Shown piece after piece: positions 17,385 through 23,840 of a stretch of DNA of 33,656 bases; positions within the stretch are counted from its first letter, which is position 1; every line of letters begins with the position of its first letter. The stretch is taken from contig JACMPQ010000089.1 in NCBI GenBank assembly GCA_014377425.1, positions 1-33,656 of the forward strand, written 5' to 3'. This DNA comes from Microbacteriaceae bacterium (GTDB lineage: Bacteria > Actinomycetota > Actinomycetes > Actinomycetales > Microbacteriaceae). Under the pieces are notes generated by a model. It saw only the letters and a program-made list of their open reading frames with translations. It did no database searches and had not been told where the DNA came from. The position numbers were made by a program, and so were the translations under genes.

Positions 17385-19520
17385 ATGAACGCACCAAGCG
17401 ACGGCCTTCGTTCCGGCGAGGACCTCATCTCGGAGCGGTTTCGCCTCGGTGAACTTCTCGGCACCGGAGGTTCGGCATCGGTTTTCGCCGCCACCGATGT
17501 GAACTCGGGCGCGCTCGTGGCGCTGAAGATTTTGCACCCGCACCTCTCGCGTTCGGAGCCGCTGCGGGAGGGATTCTTCCGTGAAGCACGGGCGGCCGTT
17601 GGGCTTCGCCACCCGAATGTGGCCGCCGTTCTCGGCGTGGGAGTGCACGGCCCCAACGGCGCCGACGCCGACGAAGACCCGTTGGCCTGGATCGCCCTCG
17701 AACGCGCCGCCGGAATGAGCCTGGCCGAACGGGTCGAACGCTCCGGTGCCCTCGACGTGCGGCAGTCACTGGCGGTTGCCAGCGGTGTGCTTCAGGCGCT
17801 CGAGGCCGCCCACGCCCTGGGGCTGATCCATCGCGACGTTTCGCCAGCCAACATCATGGTGACCGCAGACCCCGATGGCGTCATCCGTTCTGCGGGGGTG
17901 CGACTGGTTGATTTTGGATTGGCGGATGCCGCTGGCCGCCCGGTGCTCGGAGCCGACCTGTTGCGCAGCACCGGCACCTCCACCGGCATCCCTGGGCGTA
18001 TTGCGGCCGGTGACGACCTCGAAACCGCCGAATTGGGCATCCTCGGCAGCGCCAACTACATGTCACCCGAGCAGGCCCGCGGTGAAGCGGTGGACGAACG
18101 CGGCGATCTCTATCAGCTGGGATGCGTGCTGCACTTCGCGCTCACCGGTCGACCGCCGTTCACCCGCGACAGCTCCGAAGCGGTCATGCGTGCCCACACG
18201 CAAGCTCCGCCGCCGGTTCCTTCGGTGCTGTTTTCTGGCATCCCTCGCACGGTGGATCGCCTGGTCGTAAAAGCCATGCTGAAAGACCCAGCCGGTCGAT
18301 TTTCTTCTGCCGGCGAAATGCTGGCGGCGATTGCCGAACTGGCGGTGTCAGCCGCGTCGCCAATTCAGACGGATGCCGCGGTCACCCGGGTGTTCTCTGC
18401 GGCCATGCTGGACGCGGAAATGATCGACGGGGGCATAGCCAGCGACGACCTCGACTCCCTCTTCGGCAACGCGCTCGGCGATGCAATAACCACTGCGCCC
18501 GCCTCCACAATCGGCTCGGATTCGGCCAATACGACGGTATTCCCGCGCCTGCGGGCGGCAGGAACAGCCCGTCCCGCCGTGGCACCCGCACCCGCCGGCG
18601 CCATGGCGTCCGCGGGGTCAACAACGGTACCGAATCCGTTCGTCGAGCCGAGCCCCTTCGACCGGGCACTCGGAGACGCAGGCTTCGGTGGCGCTGGCTT
18701 CGGCGATGCTGGCTTCGGTGGCGCTGGCTTCGGTGGCGCAGGCTTCGGTGGCGCAGGCGGGTCTTCTGCTTCTGCGGCCGGGAAAGGAGGCGGCACGGCG
18801 ATCTGGATCGGCGCGGTCATTCTGGCGGCGGTCATCGCGGTGGCCTGGATTTTGTCGGTCAGCGGTGCGGCGACACCCACCGTGGCCGTTGCCTCCCCCT
18901 CGGCGACACCCTCAGCGTCCTCCGCCCCCAAACCGACGCCCCGCCCCAGCGCCAGCGAGGATGTGGCGATTGCCTTTCCCGACCTCACGGCGTTGCGCCT
19001 CGATGCCGCACGAACCGCGCTTCTGGCGGCCGGACTCCGGCTCGGAAGCGTCACCTCCACTAACTCCACGAGTGTTGCCGACACCGTGCTTTCGGCCTCG
19101 GCAAATTCCACACCGCTTGCCGCCGGAGCACCGCTCACCGCCGGGCAGTCTGTGGATCTGGTGGTGGCCTCCGGTTCCAACATGGTGCCCGCGATTGCCG
19201 GGATGCCGCAGGCCGCCGCAGTGGCAGCGGTGCAGGCCGCGGGCTTCGCCGTGCAAATCGTGCAGCAGCCCAACACCGCGCTGACCCCCGGCACGGTCGT
19301 CGGATCTACCCCCGGCAACGGCACTGTGCAACCGCTCGCCTCAACGGTGGTGATCGCGGTGGCGGGAGCACTGCCATCCCCCGAGCCGAGCCCCTCGGCC
19401 AGCGCCTCGGCGTCGCCGAAGCCGAGCCCGAGCCCTACCCTCACCCCCAGCCCCTCGGTTAAGCCGAGTCCAAGCCCGACACCTCCGGTAAAAGCAATCC
19501 TTCCCATCACGGTGAATTAG
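17385..19520 (+). CDS. PASTA-domain Ser/Thr protein kinase
   Basis: This 711-residue protein has an N-terminal cytosolic kinase domain: glycine loop LGTGGSASVFAA, ALKIL lysine, HRDVSPANIMV (His149, Asp151, Asn156), VDFGLAD (Asp176), and NYMSPEQARG. A juxtamembrane stretch carries five GFGGA/GFGDA repeats (18681-18755). One membrane helix follows (about residues 472-494, WIGAVILAAVIAVAWIL), then two PASTA-like repeats outside and a Pro/Ser-rich tail. PASTA kinases such as PknB sense muropeptides. Co-transcription with the transglycosylase fits this. The activation segment between DFG and SPEQ is unusually long, with about 25 extra residues. AGGGG just upstream provides the ribosome binding site. 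Confidence 0.93.
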   Translation: MNAPSDGLRSGEDLISERFRLGELLGTGGSASVFAATDVNSGALVALKILHPHLSRSEPLREGFFREARAAVGLRHPNVAAVLGVGVHGPNGADADEDPLAWIALERAAGMSLAERVERSGALDVRQSLAVASGVLQALEAAHALGLIHRDVSPANIMVTADPDGVIRSAGVRLVDFGLADAAGRPVLGADLLRSTGTSTGIPGRIAAGDDLETAELGILGSANYMSPEQARGEAVDERGDLYQLGCVLHFALTGRPPFTRDSSEAVMRAHTQAPPPVPSVLFSGIPRTVDRLVVKAMLKDPAGRFSSAGEMLAAIAELAVSAASPIQTDAAVTRVFSAAMLDAEMIDGGIASDDLDSLFGNALGDAITTAPASTIGSDSANTTVFPRLRAAGTARPAVAPAPAGAMASAGSTTVPNPFVEPSPFDRALGDAGFGGAGFGDAGFGGAGFGGAGFGGAGGSSASAAGKGGGTAIWIGAVILAAVIAVAWILSVSGAATPTVAVASPSATPSASSAPKPTPRPSASEDVAIAFPDLTALRLDAARTALLAAGLRLGSVTSTNSTSVADTVLSASANSTPLAAGAPLTAGQSVDLVVASGSNMVPAIAGMPQAAAVAAVQAAGFAVQIVQQPNTALTPGTVVGSTPGNGTVQPLASTVVIAVAGALPSPEPSPSASASASPKPSPSPTLTPSPSVKPSPSPTPPVKAILPITVN
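18681..18755 (+). repeat. 15-bp in-frame tandem repeat (GFGGA)
   Basis: Five 15-bp units encode GFGGA, GFGDA, GFGGA, GFGGA, GFGGA just before the kinase membrane helix. Near-identical DNA suggests recent expansion of a flexible juxtamembrane linker. Confidence 0.95.
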
Positions 19521-19544
19521 CTACGCCAGGAACGGTGAATTAGC
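19509..19544. repeat. 13-bp duplication of a gene end with its stop codon
   Basis: ACGGTGAATTAGC occurs at 19509-19521, where it holds the last codons and the TAG stop of the kinase, and again at 19532-19544, with ten unrelated bases between. It is the fourth case in this window of a duplicated gene terminus, if the array at 1-90 is included. Confidence 0.85.
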
Positions 19545-19570
19545 CGCGAGTCCCGACGCGTTGACCTTGT

Positions 19571-19635
19571 GTTGATTCGTGTTGTTCATCTGCTGTCCAG
19601 CTTGCGTGCCCCAACCGGGGACCTGTGGTTCATGA
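19571..19635 (+). promoter_or_regulatory. Candidate Pho box upstream of pstC
   Basis: TTGTTCATCTG (19582-19592) matches the motif at 15773-15783 in 10 of 11 bases. A related GTGGTTCATGA lies at 19625-19635, and GTTGATTCGTG directly precedes the first. Pho boxes are built from GTTCA-containing repeats, and a pst operon is the expected target of the phosphate response regulator. Small hairpins lie further down (CTCTAC/GTAGAG at 19650-19666). No regulator gene is in the window, and no clear -10 box could be fixed. Confidence 0.42.
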
Positions 19636-19710
19636 CCGCTACTTAGCTTCTCTACGTCGGGTAGAGCGCTCGCACGGTCGGGCGTACGAGCAAAGGGCGA
19701 ACAGCGGAGC

Positions 19711-20760
19711 ATGAGCGGTTCCCCTCAACTATCGGATGACCTCCGGGTCTTCGAACAACGTACCCAGCCCCAAAGGCTTACCGCCGATGTGCCCCGCTCG
19801 CTGCGCTACGCCCGAGGCGCTCAGGATCGAGTCTTTGCGCTCGTCACCCGGGGTTCCGGCGCGATCGTGCTCACGATCATGCTTCTGGTCGGGGTCTTCC
19901 TGCTGATCAAGGGGTATCCGGCACTATCCGCCGCAAAGCTTGGTTTTCTCACGACCCAGGCCTGGGACCCCAACTCAGGGGTATTCGGAATCGCCGCGGT
20001 GCTCGCCGGCACGATCTTCATTGCCCTCACCGCCATTACCGTCGCCATTCCGCTGGCCACCGGAACCGCGCTCTACATCAGCGAATATGCCCCGCCGCGC
20101 ATCAAGCAGGCGCTGATCAGCATCATCGACCTGATGGCAGCCATCCCGAGTGTGGTGTACGGGCTCTGGGGCCTGTTCCTGCTGCAGCCCAGCATCCTTG
20201 ACCTCTCAAAATGGATCGCCACGTATTTCGGCTGGATCCCGATGTTTCACGTCACCGGCTTCGACCCCAACAATCCGCTCGCCAGCGCCACCATCTTCAC
20301 CGCCTCCACCTTCGTGGCCGGGCTCGTGGTGGCCATGATGGTGGCCCCGATCGTCTCCTCGATCATGCGCGAAGTCTTCACGCAGGCTCCGATCGGTGAG
20401 CGCGAGGGTGCTCTCGCGCTCGGGGCAACCCGCTGGGGAATGATTCGCAGCGTCGTGTTGCCCTTCGGCCGCGGCGGCATGATCGGCGGCACCATGCTCG
20501 GGCTCGGCCGCGCAATGGGGGAGACGATCGCTGTTTACCTCATCGTGAGCCCGGTGTTCACGATCCAGCCGCACATTCTTGAAAAGGGCTCGAACTCGAT
20601 TTCGGCCCTCATCGCGCTGCGCTATAGCGAGGCGTCGCCGTTCGAAATTTCCGCACTGATGGGGGCGGGGCTCGTGCTGTTCTTGATGACCCTGGTCGTC
20701 AACTTCGGAGCTTCGTTCATCATTGCCCGATCCAGATCAGGAGCGTCGAGCGACGGATGA
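19711..20760 (+). CDS. pstC: Phosphate-type ABC transporter permease PstC
   Basis: This 349-residue permease has about six membrane helices after a hydrophilic N-terminus of 45 residues. Family features include FGIAAVLAGTIFIALTAITV, IAIPLATGTALYISEYAP-like sequence, PSVVYGLWGLF, and the cytoplasmic EAA-type loop IGEREGALALGATRWGMIRS, then GRAMGETIAVYL. It forms the channel with PstA and couples to PstB. ATG at 19711 has GGAG only one base upstream and AAAGGG about 13 bases upstream, so translation initiation may be weak. It is the first gene of the pst/surface-complex locus, and pstA overlaps its stop (ATGA). Confidence 0.93.
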   Translation: MSGSPQLSDDLRVFEQRTQPQRLTADVPRSLRYARGAQDRVFALVTRGSGAIVLTIMLLVGVFLLIKGYPALSAAKLGFLTTQAWDPNSGVFGIAAVLAGTIFIALTAITVAIPLATGTALYISEYAPPRIKQALISIIDLMAAIPSVVYGLWGLFLLQPSILDLSKWIATYFGWIPMFHVTGFDPNNPLASATIFTASTFVAGLVVAMMVAPIVSSIMREVFTQAPIGEREGALALGATRWGMIRSVVLPFGRGGMIGGTMLGLGRAMGETIAVYLIVSPVFTIQPHILEKGSNSISALIALRYSEASPFEISALMGAGLVLFLMTLVVNFGASFIIARSRSGASSDG

Positions 20761-22046
20761 CAATCACCACTAGCCGCACGAAAGTTGTGGTCACCGCGCC
20801 CCTCACCGGCATCGAAGCACGACGGGGCACCGGCGTCATCCGCCGCTCCGACATCTTCTCGATCCTCGGCTCTGCGGTTGCCGCGGTGTCGCTCAGCTCG
20901 TGGCTGTTCAGTCAGCTCATGGTATTTCACGGGGTGCTCGGCTTTGTCGCCACCAGCTACCTGCTGTTCTTGATCATCTACTCGGTGGTGGTGCGCTTCG
21001 ACGAATCCAAGCTCGCCGTGCGCGACCGCGTGGTGAGCGTAATCGTGCAGTCGATCGCGTTTCTCATGCTCATCGTGCTCGTCATCGTGGTCATTTACAC
21101 GGTGTCCCGCGGGGTTACCGCCCTCGGGCACGCCAACTTTTTCACCACCGACATGAGCCAAACCGGGCCGCTTGACCCGCTGTCCTCCGGTGGAATCCTG
21201 CACGCCATCGCCGGCACCCTCATCATGATCCTGATGGCGCTGATCATCAGCATCCCGCTGGGAGTCACCACCGCAGTCTTCATCAGCGAATTTCCGGGCA
21301 AATTCTCGCGCCTGATTCGCACGGTCGTCGAGGCGATGACGGCGCTGCCGTCGATTGTGGCTGGGCTGTTCATCTACGCCACCGTCATTTTGAGCCTCGG
21401 ATTTGACCGTTCCGGTTTTGCCGCCTCCTTAGCCATGACGGTAATGATGCTGCCGATCATCATCCGCTCCGGTGACGTGGTGTTGCGCCTGGTGCCCGGC
21501 AACCTGAAGGAAGCCTCCTACGCCCTCGGTTCGAGCACCTGGCGAACGGTGTGGAACGTCACCCTGCCAACAGCGCGCTCGGGCCTCACCACCGCCATTA
21601 TTCTGGGCACCGCCCGCGGTATCGGTGAAACCTCCCCGGTGCTGTTGACCGCCGGAGTGACCACCTACTTCAATGCCAATCCCTTCTCGGGGGCTATGGT
21701 CTCGCTGCCACTAGCCACCTTTAGCTTCGTGAAATCTCCGGAGCCGGGAATGGTTGCGCGAGGATTCGGTAGTGCCGCCGTTTTGATGGTGCTGGTGCTG
21801 ATTCTCTTCGCCATCGCCCGACTGATCGGTGGTCGCGGTGCCGGTGTGCTGAGCGTGCGTCAGCAGAAGCGCCGCACCCAGCTATCCCGAGATGATGTCT
21901 CGCGGTTTTCGGCCTCGCAGCCCGGTGCCGCACGCGGGGTCACGAGCGGTTCCGGTCGCGGTGCCGGCCGCCTCAGCGACTCGCTAACCCCGTTAACAGC
22001 CCGACTTTTTCCCCGATTCTTCGCCCGGAAAGGCTCCCGACCATGA
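20757..22046 (+). CDS. pstA: Phosphate-type ABC transporter permease PstA
   Basis: This 429-residue protein is longer than typical PstA (about 280-300). Two extra N-terminal helices (FSILGSAVAAVSLSSWLF and FVATSYLLFLIIYSVVV) precede the usual six. Core motifs are PLGVTTAVFISEF, ALPSIVAGLFIYA, the EAA loop LKEASYALGSSTWRTVWNV, and RGIGETSPVLLTAG. A basic, Ser/Gly-rich cytoplasmic tail of about 75 residues follows. The start overlaps pstC and its stop overlaps the pstS-like gene, both as ATGA. The extra helices could dock the membrane-anchored proteins encoded downstream, which is inference. Confidence 0.93.
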   Translation: MTITTSRTKVVVTAPLTGIEARRGTGVIRRSDIFSILGSAVAAVSLSSWLFSQLMVFHGVLGFVATSYLLFLIIYSVVVRFDESKLAVRDRVVSVIVQSIAFLMLIVLVIVVIYTVSRGVTALGHANFFTTDMSQTGPLDPLSSGGILHAIAGTLIMILMALIISIPLGVTTAVFISEFPGKFSRLIRTVVEAMTALPSIVAGLFIYATVILSLGFDRSGFAASLAMTVMMLPIIIRSGDVVLRLVPGNLKEASYALGSSTWRTVWNVTLPTARSGLTTAIILGTARGIGETSPVLLTAGVTTYFNANPFSGAMVSLPLATFSFVKSPEPGMVARGFGSAAVLMVLVLILFAIARLIGGRGAGVLSVRQQKRRTQLSRDDVSRFSASQPGAARGVTSGSGRGAGRLSDSLTPLTARLFPRFFARKGSRP

Positions 22047-23839
22047 GCTCAAAGTTTCTTTTTCGTCGGGGTCTCGGTCTAGCTGCTCGCCGTTCGGCGA
22101 TCATCGTTGCCGCCAGCCTGTTGGTTGTCGGCACCGTTGCTGCTGCCGCCCCGGCGGCGCAGGCCCAGGGCGCCTCCTACTACCCCATTTCCGGTGGTGG
22201 TTCGAGCTGGTCGTCTAACGCCCTGCAGCAGTGGACACGTAACGTGTGGAACAACTACCGGTGGAAGGTTGTCTACAACAGCGACGTCGGTTCGTCCGGT
22301 GGTCGCCAGTTGTTCGGCCAAGACAATGGTGGCTACGACTTCGCGGTATCAGAAATCCCCTACGCCCTCAAAGACGGCGACAACAAAGATCCGCGTCCCG
22401 CGCGCAAGCTCGCCTATATGCCGATCGTGGCCGGTGGTACATCCTTTATGTACAACCTCGTTATCGGGGGTAAGAAGGTCACCAACCTCCGCCTCGGCGG
22501 TGAAACGCTGGCGAAGATTTTCACCGGCGTGATCACGGTTTGGAACGACCCGATGATTGCCGCGGACAACCCCAAGCTGGCCCTGCCGGCCACGCCGATC
22601 GTGCCGGTCGTTCGCTCGGACGGTTCGGGAACCACGGCCCAGTTCTCCTCCTGGATGCGTAAGCAGTACCCGGAAATCTGGAACGGTTACTGTCAGAAGG
22701 CCGGCCGCACCAATTGCGGAATCACCTCCAACTATCCGGTCGTTTCCGGCTCGAGCTTCATCGGTCAATCGGGCTCGAGCGGTGTTGCCGGGTATGTGTC
22801 TCAGCCGCAGTACGTGGGTGCGATTACCTATGTCGAGTATTCCTATGCGCTGAACTCCCGCTCGCCGGTAGCCAAAATTCTGAACTCGGCGGGTTACTAC
22901 ACAGAACCCACAGCGGCGAATGTGGCAGTGGGGCTACTCGGTGCCGCCATCAACACCGATGAGGCTTCTCCCGATTACCTCACCCAGCAGCTCGCCGGGG
23001 TCTATACCAACCCCGATCCGCGTACCTATCCGCTGTCGTCGTATTCCTACATGATTTTGCCCACGGCACTGGAATACGGATTCACCGAAAATAAAGGGCT
23101 CACCCTCGCGGCGTTTTCCAATTACTTCCTCTGCGAGGGTCAGCAGCAGGCCGAGGTTCTGGGCTACTCGCCGCTGCCTATTAACCTAGTGAAGGCAGGG
23201 CTCGCTCAGGTATTGAAGATTCCCGGAGGCGATCCCTCGGCCGTGGATATCAACAAGTGCAATAACCCCACCTTCTCGGCCGACGGCAGCAACAAGTTGG
23301 CCACCTCGGCTGCTCAACCGGCCGCCTGCGACAAGCAGGGAGCTGACCAGTGCGCCACCGGAACCGGCGGGGTGAAAGCCCAATCAACCGCGTTGGCCTC
23401 CACGGGTTCTGCCGGCGGATCGAGTTCCAGCTCGGCCGGTGGCGCCGCCGGCGGTACCGGTGGAGCGGCGAACGGTGTGGCGGCAGACGGTACCCCCACC
23501 GACGGCACCACCGCAGACGGAACGGCGGGCGCAAGCAGCGGCAGTCGTGTAGCGCTCCTCGGTTCCAATTTGCCCGCGGTGGTGTCGGGCACTCCGACCA
23601 CCCTTCCGGTGGCCGTCACCGGATGGATCACCACCCTCGCCACGATCGTGGCCGCGGTCGTGGTCGCATTGTTCGTCTTCCTCCCTTCTGTAATCGCCCG
23701 GCGAAACTCCGGTCGAATCCGAGGATTTGCGCGTGCTCGGCAGCGTAAGCGAGCTTTCATCATGTGGTGGCCAAGTGTTAACCTGCGCGCCACCCGTACA
23801 ACATCGGCGTCGCACCAGAACGCCACGGACGGTACCTAA
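22043..23839 (+). CDS. pstS: Membrane-anchored PstS-like phosphate-binding protein
   Basis: This 598-residue protein has a signal peptide ending near APAAQA and no lipobox cysteine. The PBP domain has ISGGGSSW, MPIVAGGTSFMYNL, LGGETLAKIFTGVITVWND, the ligand loop RSDGSGTT (191-198), and GYVSQPQYVGAITYVEY. The loop that carries Asp56 in E. coli PstS reads SEIPY, with Glu104 replacing Asp. After the domain comes a Gly/Ser/Ala/Thr-rich stretch (about 435-510), then a membrane helix (about 527-552, WITTLATIVAAVVVALFVFL) and a basic cytosolic tail. It is thus tethered by a C-terminal helix instead of a lipid. ATG overlaps the pstA stop. The Asp-to-Glu change leaves ligand identity uncertain. Confidence 0.88.
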   Translation: MSSKFLFRRGLGLAARRSAIIVAASLLVVGTVAAAAPAAQAQGASYYPISGGGSSWSSNALQQWTRNVWNNYRWKVVYNSDVGSSGGRQLFGQDNGGYDFAVSEIPYALKDGDNKDPRPARKLAYMPIVAGGTSFMYNLVIGGKKVTNLRLGGETLAKIFTGVITVWNDPMIAADNPKLALPATPIVPVVRSDGSGTTAQFSSWMRKQYPEIWNGYCQKAGRTNCGITSNYPVVSGSSFIGQSGSSGVAGYVSQPQYVGAITYVEYSYALNSRSPVAKILNSAGYYTEPTAANVAVGLLGAAINTDEASPDYLTQQLAGVYTNPDPRTYPLSSYSYMILPTALEYGFTENKGLTLAAFSNYFLCEGQQQAEVLGYSPLPINLVKAGLAQVLKIPGGDPSAVDINKCNNPTFSADGSNKLATSAAQPAACDKQGADQCATGTGGVKAQSTALASTGSAGGSSSSSAGGAAGGTGGAANGVAADGTPTDGTTADGTAGASSGSRVALLGSNLPAVVSGTPTTLPVAVTGWITTLATIVAAVVVALFVFLPSVIARRNSGRIRGFARARQRKRAFIMWWPSVNLRATRTTSASHQNATDGT

Positions 23840-23840
23840 C

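Noticed and set aside
18365-19510. Antisense open frame of about 380 codons opposite the kinase
   Set aside because: It encodes low-complexity Ala/Val/Pro sequence mirroring the GC-rich kinase linker and PASTA region, with no start signal or domain.
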